Positions 42,397-51,576 of a stretch of 64,000 nucleotides of DNA are shown in pieces. A model generated the notes under the pieces. That model searched no databases. It was not told the DNA's origin and worked only from the letters and a program-made list of their open reading frames with translations. The stretch covers positions 16,798 through 80,797 of the forward strand of contig JBKBUF010000022.1 in NCBI GenBank assembly GCA_046290815.1. Reading direction: 5' to 3'. This DNA is from JBKBUF01 sp046290815 (lineage in GTDB: Bacteria > Bacteroidota > Bacteroidia > Cytophagales > Cytophagaceae). How positions within the stretch are numbered: the first letter of the stretch is position 1; each line of letters starts with the position of its first letter. The position numbers were made by a program, and so were the translations under genes.

Positions 42397-44730
42397 ATGA
42401 TTAAAAATATTTCCGGAAAATGGACCAAACTGATGTTCATTTTTTTATTCATTACTTCATTTTCTGAAAGTAATTCCCAGATTGTAAAAGGGTATTTCCC
42501 TTATTATAGGAGTGTTTCACAGGCCAATGCAGTGAATTATTCTAATTTGACTGATGTAGTCTATGCCTTTGCTGATCTTGACGGCAATGGTAATTTGACT
42601 ATCAGAGGTCCTGGGGGTACAGGTGATTTAACTGTTTTTAATGCTGTTAAGTCCAATTGTTCCGGATCCAATGTTAAACTTTGGATTGCTGTAGGGGGAT
42701 GGGGGTTATCTCAAAATTTTTCAGGTGTTGCAGCAGATGCAAATAAAAGAAATACACTGGCAAATGCATGCCTTTCACTATGTACAACCCACAATCTGGA
42801 AGGAATAGATATAGATTGGGAATTTCCCTTAGCTGGAGATAAGGCTAATTTTACATTGATGCTTCAGGCCATAAGAAATAAACTGGGTACATCTTATAAG
42901 CTCTCTGCAGCTTTAGGTGGTGAATCTTTTACTTACAGCTGTGTCAATCAAGGCCATGCTCCGGGTGTGGAGGCCGCTGCATTTACTTATCTTGATTATT
43001 TTAATATAATGAGCTATGATGCTCCTTCATGTTTTGATAATCATGCATCAGTTGATTTTACCAAACGAGCTATGGATGGATGGTTTGCCAAAGGTTGTCC
43101 GTATGAAAAAATGCTTCCTGGGATTGCTTTTTATGGCAGATGTATAGGGGAGCAAACCTATAGCGCATTATCGGCAACAAATCCTTCTGAATATTTTAAT
43201 GATGCCGATGGTATCTTAAACGGATGGTGTTATGATTCCAGGCCTACTATCGAATTGAAAGTCAATTACGCCATGTGCACAAAAGGTTCTCCTGGAGTGA
43301 TGATATGGGAGCTTTCTCAGGATAGAACAGACCAGTATTCTCTTTTGTCAGCCACTAAAGCCGCGGTAAATGCCTGTGCCTGTCCTTTTTCTGATCCACA
43401 GTTAGGATCTGAAAAGTCTCTTTGTGGTGTTTCTTCCATTACACTCAATTCGGGAATTGCCACTTCACCCAACAGAAGATTTACCTGGAAACGTAATGGT
43501 GAGGTTGTGGTAAATAATTCTGCATCGGCAAACACATATGTGGTAAACTCCTCAGGAAATTATGAGGTGACTGTTACAGAGGGCACATGTTCCAAATCAT
43601 CAGGTGTAACTGTAACCGGAACTTTACTGGTACCGGATTTGGGATCCTCAAGAAATCTTTGCAATCCACCTTCCTTAAATTTGACTCCCGTAAATCTGTC
43701 CTCTTTTCCTCCTTCGGTTACCTGGGAGTGGAGCTATAATAATCAGATGTTGAATGAACAGACCGGTTCGACATTAAATAATGTCAGAAGACCGGGGCTG
43801 TACAAGCTAAAAGCACAGGCAACAGGATGTGCTGCAAAAGAAGGTCAGGTTTCAATTACCTCTTCTTTACCGGTTCCTGAAGATGCCTGCAGTCCGACTA
43901 CAGCTTCAGTGGTTTTGGCTATAAGTAACGCGGAAGGTGGACCTTATACCTGGTACAGTGCTTCCACCGGGGGTAATTCATTAGGTACCGGGTCGACTTT
44001 TAATACTCCTGTAATTTCTTCTACTACAACCTATTATGTTCAGGATGGAGCTCCGGGTGCAGCAGGAAATATTGGCAGGACAGATAATACTGGCGGATGG
44101 TTTGCAAGTGATTATACCCAAAAAATAGTATTCAATGTTTTGCAGCCACTATCTATAAATAGTGTTACCGTTTATCCTTCAGCCACTCAAAACATTACCA
44201 TACGTGTGTTGTTGTCCGATAATTCTACCATTGTTGCATCCAAGACATTTAATAATGTAGGACCAAGTGGCCAGAATTTAATTTTGAATTTTAATATTCC
44301 TGTTGGGAACGGCTATTTAATGGATGCTGTCGGAACCACAGGCTCGCTTTCTTATGGTGGAGTATATAACTTCCCTGCCTCAATTCCGGGAATCATTACC
44401 TTAACAGGACAAATTCCTTCCTGGACTGAGGCAGACCGGTATAACTACTTATTCAATTGGAGTATTACCTCAGGATCACCATGTTCGCGCATGCCGGTGA
44501 TTGCGAATATAGGATCCTGTCCAATTACAACCGGAGCGGAGAGTTATTCCAGTAAAGAAGAAGTTGAAGTGCTTTCACTGATAGACGTATTAGGTAATCC
44601 CTTATCTTCCAGTCTGCTGACTTTTAACGAAGGGCTGATTGCTTTATCGGGTAATCTGCCTTCGGGACTGTATATTGCAGAAATAAGAAATGGAAGTAAG
44701 GTTCAAAAAATAAAGGTCTTTAAACCATAA
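42397..44730 (+). CDS. Modular GH18 chitinase with Ig-like domains and T9SS tail
   Basis: This 777-residue secreted enzyme has a signal peptide ending NSQ, then GH18 at about 30-325. The motif is EGIDIDWE, with Asp138, Asp140 and acid Glu142, where the first residue of the usual DxxDxDxE is Glu135. Ig-like modules follow at about 335-550 (including STTTYYVQDGAPG, typical of Cytophaga surface proteins). A jelly-roll-like stretch covers about 555-690 and a short sorting domain is at about 705-777. Asp to Glu at the first position is not in the core catalytic pair, so activity is likely retained. Confidence 0.88.
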   Translation: MIKNISGKWTKLMFIFLFITSFSESNSQIVKGYFPYYRSVSQANAVNYSNLTDVVYAFADLDGNGNLTIRGPGGTGDLTVFNAVKSNCSGSNVKLWIAVGGWGLSQNFSGVAADANKRNTLANACLSLCTTHNLEGIDIDWEFPLAGDKANFTLMLQAIRNKLGTSYKLSAALGGESFTYSCVNQGHAPGVEAAAFTYLDYFNIMSYDAPSCFDNHASVDFTKRAMDGWFAKGCPYEKMLPGIAFYGRCIGEQTYSALSATNPSEYFNDADGILNGWCYDSRPTIELKVNYAMCTKGSPGVMIWELSQDRTDQYSLLSATKAAVNACACPFSDPQLGSEKSLCGVSSITLNSGIATSPNRRFTWKRNGEVVVNNSASANTYVVNSSGNYEVTVTEGTCSKSSGVTVTGTLLVPDLGSSRNLCNPPSLNLTPVNLSSFPPSVTWEWSYNNQMLNEQTGSTLNNVRRPGLYKLKAQATGCAAKEGQVSITSSLPVPEDACSPTTASVVLAISNAEGGPYTWYSASTGGNSLGTGSTFNTPVISSTTTYYVQDGAPGAAGNIGRTDNTGGWFASDYTQKIVFNVLQPLSINSVTVYPSATQNITIRVLLSDNSTIVASKTFNNVGPSGQNLILNFNIPVGNGYLMDAVGTTGSLSYGGVYNFPASIPGIITLTGQIPSWTEADRYNYLFNWSITSGSPCSRMPVIANIGSCPITTGAESYSSKEEVEVLSLIDVLGNPLSSSLLTFNEGLIALSGNLPSGLYIAEIRNGSKVQKIKVFKP

Positions 44731-44749
44731 ATTGATTGAAGATTACATT

Positions 44750-44778
44750 AAAAAGACTGTCTGTTGGCAGTCTTTTTT
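44750..44778 (+). terminator. Intrinsic terminator after the modular chitinase
   Basis: AAAAAGACTG (44750-44759) pairs with CAGTCTTTTT (44768-44777), loop of 8 nt, T-run at the 3' side. Confidence 0.8.
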
Positions 44779-45281
44779 GTTTTAGGCTTATTTTAAGCTA
44801 TTTAAATTTTTGCTTAAACGTATTTTTGCGTTATAGTCCCAAGTATTGTTTTAGAGTTATACTGGTTATCATATAGAACTAAAATTGTTTGCCCATCATC
44901 AAATTTTAATTTTTACCAGTCCGGATAGACTTTTATAGTCATTATAAGCCTGACCTGTTTAGGTAATTGATGGTACTTTTTAATACCAAAATTATTTTTC
45001 CGGTATTTTTTTTTTGTGTCCGTTTTTATCGGAATCCATTTTCTAAAAAACTGTTAAATTTTTACATAAACGCACTTTTTTGAGAAATTATTCCGCAATA
45101 AATGATTCTATAATTTTCTGGTTTTTAAGCTTCGTTTCACCTTTTTCTTTTAAAAAATTTATTAGATAAAGACCGGTGCTATATATTTCCTTCAGTTGTG
45201 GCCCAATTCCCGATTTAAAAGAAATTAAACTACTATTTCCATGAATCTAAACAGTAAACCCGTCCGTAAGGAGAGATTATT
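44779..45281. other. 503-bp intergenic region upstream of the chitinase/barrel operon
   Basis: This stretch is AT-rich with no open frame worth naming. It must carry the promoter of the operon starting at 45282. I see no clear Bacteroidota promoter (TTTG...TAnnTTTG) or long palindrome by eye. Its size is unusual for this compact chromosome and makes it the obvious place to look for regulator sites. Confidence 0.4.
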
Positions 45282-46616
45282 ATGAAAAGAGTTATTATTC
45301 CGATTTATTGCTTTTTAATTCTGCTTGCTTGTTCTTACGGAAGCTTTGCCCAAAAACCCGGTAAAAACCCGCCAAGAGAAATGAAAAGCGACACCCTGAA
45401 GGATGTAACGGTGGTGTCGAAATGCAGACAAATAATTGGTTACTATCCATCCTGGCAGATGTACAAAAGGGGAGGTCTTGTCACCCCGATGACCTTCAGG
45501 TACGACAAGTATACTATTTTAAATTATTCCTTTTTTCAATGCGATACCCTTGGCAATCTTTTCGGCACCGACTTTTGGGCCGATAGCATCCTTTTAAGAG
45601 GTAAGTATGACTGGAGTACTGATCCCCCAAGTTACATACCAAACACGAACCTGATTGATTGGGCTCATATTTATGGTGTAAAAGTGATGGTATCTATCGG
45701 AGGATGGACTTTGTCAGACAACTTTCCTACGGTTGCTGCAGATCCTAAACGCAGGGCGCATTTTGCCCAGGAGTGTGTTCGAATCCTTAAAGATTACAAA
45801 TTTGATGGAATTGATATCGACTGGGAATATCCTGGTTATGCTGAACATAAAGGTACACCTGATGATAAGGTGAACTTTACTCTCCTCATGAAGGCCATAC
45901 GCGATAGTATCGACGCTTATGGTGATAAAATCAAATATAGTTTTCTGTTGACAGGAGCTTTTGGAGCCAACGAATCTACCATGGAAAACATTGAATGGGA
46001 TAAGATCAAAGATATTATGGATTACATAAATATGATGACTTATGACTTCAACGGATCATGGAATGAAGAAGCTAATCATAACTCTCCGCTTTATTCTCCA
46101 AAATCAGGAGGACAGGGGAGCTTGGATCTTGCATTTAAATTAATGACAGAAAAGTATGATGTGCCTCCTCATAAGCTTAATATGGGGGTTGCCTACTACG
46201 GAAGAACCTTATTAGGAAAGAATAAGGATGAAAGACTTGATCTTTTTGGTACCGAGCATAAAGCTGCACCTGACTCCATCACCTTCCCCGAGGATATAGG
46301 ACAACCCCAGTACTTCAACATTCTTTACAAGATGAACAAGTTTGAGAAAAGATGGGATAGCATAGCCCAGGTACCTTATCTCATTGGTAAAAATAAAAAC
46401 ACTTTTGTCTCCTATGATGATGAAGAGTCTGTCCGTTTGAAGGCAGAGTATGTGGTGAATAAAGGAGCAGCAGGAGTAATTATTTGGGATTGTACAGGAG
46501 ATATAGTTGAAACCAGACCCGGAAGCGGAAGAATAAAGGGGACCCCGCTCACTGATGTGCTTTTTGATGTGCTGAGACCCTGTAAGAAGAAACCGATCAG
46601 AAAGCGGTATAAGTAA
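45282..46616 (+). CDS. GH18 chitinase heading a barrel/lipoprotein operon
   Basis: This 444-residue GH18 enzyme has the motif DGIDIDWE (Asp175, Asp178, Asp180, acid Glu182), a SxGG strand VMVSIGGW, and MTYDFNGSW and GVIIWDCTGD in the later strands. The N-terminus could be cut as a normal signal peptide (SFAQ) or lipidated at Cys17 (LLAC). Unlike the two other chitinases, it has no T9SS sorting domain and ends in a basic tail (CKKKPIRKRYK), so it probably stays in the periplasm or on a membrane. It starts an apparent operon with two barrels and two lipoproteins (gaps of 38, 14, 5 and 25 bp). Confidence 0.9.
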   Translation: MKRVIIPIYCFLILLACSYGSFAQKPGKNPPREMKSDTLKDVTVVSKCRQIIGYYPSWQMYKRGGLVTPMTFRYDKYTILNYSFFQCDTLGNLFGTDFWADSILLRGKYDWSTDPPSYIPNTNLIDWAHIYGVKVMVSIGGWTLSDNFPTVAADPKRRAHFAQECVRILKDYKFDGIDIDWEYPGYAEHKGTPDDKVNFTLLMKAIRDSIDAYGDKIKYSFLLTGAFGANESTMENIEWDKIKDIMDYINMMTYDFNGSWNEEANHNSPLYSPKSGGQGSLDLAFKLMTEKYDVPPHKLNMGVAYYGRTLLGKNKDERLDLFGTEHKAAPDSITFPEDIGQPQYFNILYKMNKFEKRWDSIAQVPYLIGKNKNTFVSYDDEESVRLKAEYVVNKGAAGVIIWDCTGDIVETRPGSGRIKGTPLTDVLFDVLRPCKKKPIRKRYK

Positions 46617-46654
46617 ATTTTAGAATTGTTTCACATTTTTTAACAAGATATTAA

Positions 46655-48676
46655 ATGATTCACATTAAGAAGAAGAAAATATTTATCCGGGTCTTGCTGG
46701 GTCTGATTTTTTCAGGTACGCTTGCAATGGCTCAGGATGATTCATCACCTTCTGATACAACAAGTGTCCAGCAGAACGATGAATTAATACTTGGAATTTT
46801 AAAACCCAAACAAGCTGACCTGAATAATCCGAATATTTTTGTCCGCAAGAGGTATGTTTTTCCTTATGCATTTTTCGGGCATCAGGAAGATGGTCCTGTA
46901 ATTACCAGAGACCTGGTTAAGGTATCCGGTGTACTGCGTTTTCTGACAATTTACAGAAATATGTCTGAAGCGTATCCTGATATGGTGACATCAAAGAAGA
47001 ATATTTCATTTTTGGACTATCCTTTAGCTAACGTAGGTACAGTAACTACAGGAGGGTTTCCTTTGCTCGAATTAAACCTGACTTCACAGTTGACCAAAGA
47101 ATTTACCTTCAATGTGGGATATTCTTTTGCACATTCATTTGCAGGTGTTACAGTCGATACTTTGGCAAGGTCGGTGAATTCAAGACAGAATCTCTTTTTT
47201 ATGGGTAATTACAGAACTAATTATACCATGCTTGAACTTACTGCCGGTGGTATTCTATTTACCGGACTTAGCAGGTTTACTATGGGACAACCTGATTACA
47301 GAGATAATTACTTTGACAGGATGCCATGGGACTGGTATAGAAGATCATTTGAGAGATATGAAGATTATTACAACTTCTCTGCCAACGTAGGTCAGGAAGG
47401 AAGTGGAAGAGCACCGGTACTGGGCTATGTAATGAAGGGTGAAATTTTCCCTCTTGCATTGAGAGGGCAATTTATCTACGGACGAACCAACAGAAACCTT
47501 GGACAAGCCACTGCCACAACTTTCTTTCCTTCTATTACTTATGCCGGAAGATTAGAAAAAACTGTTTTTACAAGAATGTTTAAAGGTAAAGTTGGTGTCA
47601 CATATTATAAGAGAAGTGCAGATGTGGACAGATTTTCAGGAACACCGGACGACAATTCAATAACTTCTCTGGATTACAGAATGAAGGTAGGTAAAATAAT
47701 CTTCGCTTCGGAAATGGGTACGGGTACCATCAATAATCCCTCTCTTCAGAATGTAAGGGGCTATGGTTTTAACTTCAGAACTGAAATAGATAAAGAAATA
47801 TCGGCTGTACCTGTATATGCAGAATATTACTGGATCGATAAAAACATGGTGAGTTTGGATGGTAGTATTATCAACTCAAATGTACATGTTAAGGATGCAG
47901 GTTATACAAACGATTTATTGTATTCCAATTTTATATTCATAAACCTTGCACAGGAAGTAGGTCAAATGGCTAATAACAGACAAGGGGTCAATCTACGGGC
48001 TGAAGCAAAAGTAGAAAGATTAAAAATTGATATAGGATATGCAACCAGTCAGGAGCTTGAAAATATGCACGACACTGTAACATTTCAGCATAGGGTAAAT
48101 GCATTTTCCAGATCAAGATTCAGACCATGGTTTCAGGCAGGTGGTCCTTATGGAAGGATAAAAAGTTTCTGGTTAAGAACATTTGAGACAATTACTATCC
48201 GTGATCGTGAGCTTGGTATTCCGGTGGATTATAAAAAAGGATTCAACTCACTTGATGTGTTTATGAAGTATAGATTTAATTTCTTAGGTAAAGAGATAAT
48301 CCTTTTGAACTTTAATAATTATGTCTCTATACAGGATCATTTCAGTGTAATACCAAAGTTCAATGATCAGGCATTTATAAGAACTTTTTATGAAGATATA
48401 ACTGCCGCAATCAAGGTAGGTAGGAAAACCTCCCTTGTAGGTAACTATGGTTATGAAAGAGTTTGGGGAAACTACAGGACCAATCTATCTCCTGAGACAG
48501 GAAAGCCAATTGATCAGACCGGACATTCTTATGCAGTAGGTATAGATTACGATTTTTCACCTGTGGCCAATCTTCACCTGAGGCACAGATGGATGAATCA
48601 TAAAGATAAAAACTTCCTGATGGACAGATTCAGAGGTCAGGAAACCTACTTTGAACTAAAAATATTCTTTAATTAA
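46655..48676 (+). CDS. Outer-membrane beta-barrel protein (barrel 1)
   Basis: This 673-residue exported protein has a signal peptide ending AMAQ. It then shows a long run of alternating amphipathic strands, many ending in aromatic residues (FTFNVGYSFAHSFAG, YAVGIDYDFSP), with a C-terminal Phe-Phe-Asn (YFELKIFFN), as in outer-membrane barrels. No plug domain, TonB box or SusC features are present. It comes 38 bp after the chitinase and 14 bp before a second barrel. I cannot name the family. By linkage it may be a pore or secretion platform for chitin oligomers. Confidence 0.7.
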   Translation: MIHIKKKKIFIRVLLGLIFSGTLAMAQDDSSPSDTTSVQQNDELILGILKPKQADLNNPNIFVRKRYVFPYAFFGHQEDGPVITRDLVKVSGVLRFLTIYRNMSEAYPDMVTSKKNISFLDYPLANVGTVTTGGFPLLELNLTSQLTKEFTFNVGYSFAHSFAGVTVDTLARSVNSRQNLFFMGNYRTNYTMLELTAGGILFTGLSRFTMGQPDYRDNYFDRMPWDWYRRSFERYEDYYNFSANVGQEGSGRAPVLGYVMKGEIFPLALRGQFIYGRTNRNLGQATATTFFPSITYAGRLEKTVFTRMFKGKVGVTYYKRSADVDRFSGTPDDNSITSLDYRMKVGKIIFASEMGTGTINNPSLQNVRGYGFNFRTEIDKEISAVPVYAEYYWIDKNMVSLDGSIINSNVHVKDAGYTNDLLYSNFIFINLAQEVGQMANNRQGVNLRAEAKVERLKIDIGYATSQELENMHDTVTFQHRVNAFSRSRFRPWFQAGGPYGRIKSFWLRTFETITIRDRELGIPVDYKKGFNSLDVFMKYRFNFLGKEIILLNFNNYVSIQDHFSVIPKFNDQAFIRTFYEDITAAIKVGRKTSLVGNYGYERVWGNYRTNLSPETGKPIDQTGHSYAVGIDYDFSPVANLHLRHRWMNHKDKNFLMDRFRGQETYFELKIFFN

Positions 48677-48690
48677 AAAATATTAAATAA

Positions 48691-50406
48691 ATGAATAGCA
48701 GAAACATACTTTTAGTTGCGGTATACTTTTTAATAGTAACCTTGCCTGCAATGGCACAGCAACAGCAGCCCCAGTTCTATTTAGACGGATTAGGGAGAGC
48801 CATAGTGACCAATAACAAATTGGAGGGATCCCAAATTGATTCAACAACTGTAAAAAAAGGTATCAGTGGATATACTCTTTTTGACCTGGGGGCCAATGTT
48901 ATACTCAATAATAATTTTAAAGGACATGCAATAATGCGTGTTAGGAATCCATACGGGTCTTTCTTTGGTGACAGAACCTTCTTCGAATTTAGACAAATAC
49001 AAATCGATGGAAATATTGGGAATCTGGTTAAATATCAGATAGGAGATATTTATCTTCAGATGACTCCTTATACATTATTCAACCCTAATCCGGAATATTT
49101 CAAATATGAATCAGAAATTCATAGGCAAAGAAGAGAAATTATAGAATATGAAAACTTCGTTGTCGGAAACATGTGGCGTTTACAAGGTGTGAAGGCTGGT
49201 TCCCGGTTTGATGTGACAAAAGGAATCAAAACTCTTGGCATCAATGCTTTTGGTGTAAGAACAAATCCTACTAATGATGTATTGATACCTGACAGGTTAA
49301 TGTTTGGATCTACCCTAAGCCTTGGCATACTTGATAATCTTTCTTTGGATGGGCATTTTGTAGGATTTGCGGATATGGTGGTTAATACTTCTGCTGTAGA
49401 TTATAAAAATAATATTTTCACCGGCGTAATTAAATATAATTTTGATAATGAAATGATGCGTCTTGACCTTGGAGGAGAGACAGGTAGATCTAATTATAAT
49501 TATTCAAGAACGGCCGGTGCATCAGATTCAGTAGTTTCTAAAAGTGATTTTTTCTTTGATGTAAATGCAGGCGTTGTTTATAAACCATTGAAAATAAAGT
49601 TGACCGGTAATTTCAGGGATATAGGTCCGGATTATACCAATCCGGGTGCGCAATCCAGAAGAATAAATGTAGTTCAAAATCCGTTATTATTTCCACTAGT
49701 TAATGGCGGATTCAGAGGACAAGGTTTGTACGACCGATTTACTCAAGAAAATATTTATAACCGTGGTCTGTCTTTTGTATTACAACCATATGTTCATGCT
49801 TTTAATCAAATTTTTCCATATGGATTGGCAACACCAAACAGGAGAGGATTTTCGATTAATTTGGCGAGTGATACATCCTTGAAAGTACTTAGTGCTGATG
49901 TTAATTTTGATTCTTATAGTGAAATAGTTGGCGAGGGTGTGGAAGATTTGAGAAAGTTTAGCGGAATCAGTGGTGGTATGGCTTTTAATGTTGCTAAACT
50001 TATAGGTATCCAGAGAAACATTGTTTTAAATGCCGGATTCAGAAGAGAATCAACCAATAGAGGTGGTATTGCACCTGTAGATTACAGCAGTATGTTAATA
50101 GATGCAGGGTTAGTATTGGAAGTTGTTAGAAAAATTGATTTAATGGCGGGTTATAAATCTATTCATGGAAAAGGGAATGAATATGATGGTACCAGAAATG
50201 AATTTAACCAGTTTATTGGCTTTAATGGATGGCAGGAAGATGCAAAGATGAATGTATTCTCTGTAGGCGGACGAGTAAGGTTCGGGCAAATGTCACATTT
50301 CTCGGTAAATTATAATATGGTAAGAAACGCTGTTGGAGGTAATACATTATATGGAGATTACAACATGAATCAACTGTTCTTTAATTATACGCTAGCTCTA
50401 AAATAA
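48691..50406 (+). CDS. Outer-membrane beta-barrel protein (barrel 2)
   Basis: This 571-residue exported protein has a signal peptide ending AMAQ and a porin-like barrel with repeated strand patterns (GVIKYNFDNEMMRLDLGG, KIKLTGNFRDIG, FSINLASDTSLKVLSADVNF). The C-terminus is NQLFFNYTLALK. There is no TonB-dependent plug. The gene sits between barrel 1 and a lipoprotein with tight spacing (14 and 5 bp), so the four proteins are produced together. The family is not recognised. Transport or surface display of a polysaccharide complex is inferred from the operon. Confidence 0.7.
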   Translation: MNSRNILLVAVYFLIVTLPAMAQQQQPQFYLDGLGRAIVTNNKLEGSQIDSTTVKKGISGYTLFDLGANVILNNNFKGHAIMRVRNPYGSFFGDRTFFEFRQIQIDGNIGNLVKYQIGDIYLQMTPYTLFNPNPEYFKYESEIHRQRREIIEYENFVVGNMWRLQGVKAGSRFDVTKGIKTLGINAFGVRTNPTNDVLIPDRLMFGSTLSLGILDNLSLDGHFVGFADMVVNTSAVDYKNNIFTGVIKYNFDNEMMRLDLGGETGRSNYNYSRTAGASDSVVSKSDFFFDVNAGVVYKPLKIKLTGNFRDIGPDYTNPGAQSRRINVVQNPLLFPLVNGGFRGQGLYDRFTQENIYNRGLSFVLQPYVHAFNQIFPYGLATPNRRGFSINLASDTSLKVLSADVNFDSYSEIVGEGVEDLRKFSGISGGMAFNVAKLIGIQRNIVLNAGFRRESTNRGGIAPVDYSSMLIDAGLVLEVVRKIDLMAGYKSIHGKGNEYDGTRNEFNQFIGFNGWQEDAKMNVFSVGGRVRFGQMSHFSVNYNMVRNAVGGNTLYGDYNMNQLFFNYTLALK

Positions 50407-50411
50407 TTGAC

Positions 50412-51551
50412 ATGAATATGAAATTCACCAATATAATATTCCTTATAGCAATAACGATGTCTCTCTTTGGGGTGTTGAATAGCTGTAAACATGAGCCGCA
50501 TACGGAATATCTTGGTATGCAGTATAAGCCTGTCCCTGCTGATTTTCAGATTACAACGCCTTTAGCTTCCAGCAGAGGGGCAAACGTAAATCTTCATGCG
50601 GGTGATTATACTTCCGAATATACTGCTGCTTTCAGTCACGAAGTAAGCTGGTTTTTAACTATAACCGGAACCCAGTCAGGCGCAGTAAAAAGGTATTCAG
50701 GATTATCCAGCCAAATTACTTCAACTGAAGCTAAATGGGATGGGGGATCATCAAATCATATTTTTTTTAGAAAAGATGAAAATATAGTAATAGAATTAAG
50801 TTTTCTCGGTACTGATTTAAAACAGACATTGAATCAAAAGCTAACCAGGACAAAACGATATGAAGGATTGGTGAAAAATGGTGTAAAATATACGGTGGTG
50901 GATGATTTTGAAGAAGCTGTTGCTAATGCAGGTGGCGAAGATATACCAACTGACAGACCGTTTTCAGGTTCATATAAGGATTTGCAGGATTCAGACCATG
51001 TTGTAGGGGCGGTTTCTCACCAAAAAGTACAGGGAAATTTCTCTATGTTAATGACTGGCCGGGATGTAAATAGCAATACTTATATATCCGGTTCCGACCA
51101 AAGAGAATTAATGAAAGGTTTATTACCTAAAAATCCTCCTTCTAATGCTAATAGTACTGTAATTACAGAAACAGATCCTAGTAAAGTTTTTTTTAATATG
51201 TATATATATGGATCAGGCAAACCTAATACAACAGTGCAAATCAAAACTCATGAGGTAGATAATATGGAAAATATTAATTTAAATACTTATGCTTTTGATC
51301 CGGTTAAAGATGATGGATATCTTGGTGACTTTCCGGTAACCTGGACAGGGTGGAGGTTAATTAGTGTACCTTATTCTGCCTTCAAAAGGGCTAACGATCC
51401 TCTTAATGGCGGTGGTGGAAATGGTAAACATGAACCACATAAAATAGCAGGGCTTTCATTGTTAGTTTCTTCCCTTCCAAAAGAGGGAAGCCATGTTGAG
51501 GCATTTATTGATTTTATAACTATTACTCAAGGTGGACCTTTTGAACCTTAA
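50412..51551 (+). CDS. Lipoprotein with Ig-like and jelly-roll (CBM-like) domains, copy A
   Basis: This 379-residue protein has a lipobox LNSCKHEP. An N-terminal Ig-like domain covers about 45-145 (LHAGDYTSEYTAAFSHEVSW then FLTITGTQSGAVKRYSG). The C-terminal jelly roll spans about 155-375 and contains VVDDFEEAV, then TWTGWRLISVPYSAFKRAND and FIDFITITQGGPFEP. The last pattern is typical of CBM11/30-like beta-sandwich domains. It starts 5 bp after barrel 2. Layout and motifs match the next gene, so it is a duplicated surface lipoprotein pair. It could act as a SusE/F-like glycan binder at the cell surface (inference). Confidence 0.7.
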   Translation: MNMKFTNIIFLIAITMSLFGVLNSCKHEPHTEYLGMQYKPVPADFQITTPLASSRGANVNLHAGDYTSEYTAAFSHEVSWFLTITGTQSGAVKRYSGLSSQITSTEAKWDGGSSNHIFFRKDENIVIELSFLGTDLKQTLNQKLTRTKRYEGLVKNGVKYTVVDDFEEAVANAGGEDIPTDRPFSGSYKDLQDSDHVVGAVSHQKVQGNFSMLMTGRDVNSNTYISGSDQRELMKGLLPKNPPSNANSTVITETDPSKVFFNMYIYGSGKPNTTVQIKTHEVDNMENINLNTYAFDPVKDDGYLGDFPVTWTGWRLISVPYSAFKRANDPLNGGGGNGKHEPHKIAGLSLLVSSLPKEGSHVEAFIDFITITQGGPFEP

Positions 51552-51576
51552 TTACCTATAATTTTAAATTGAGAAT

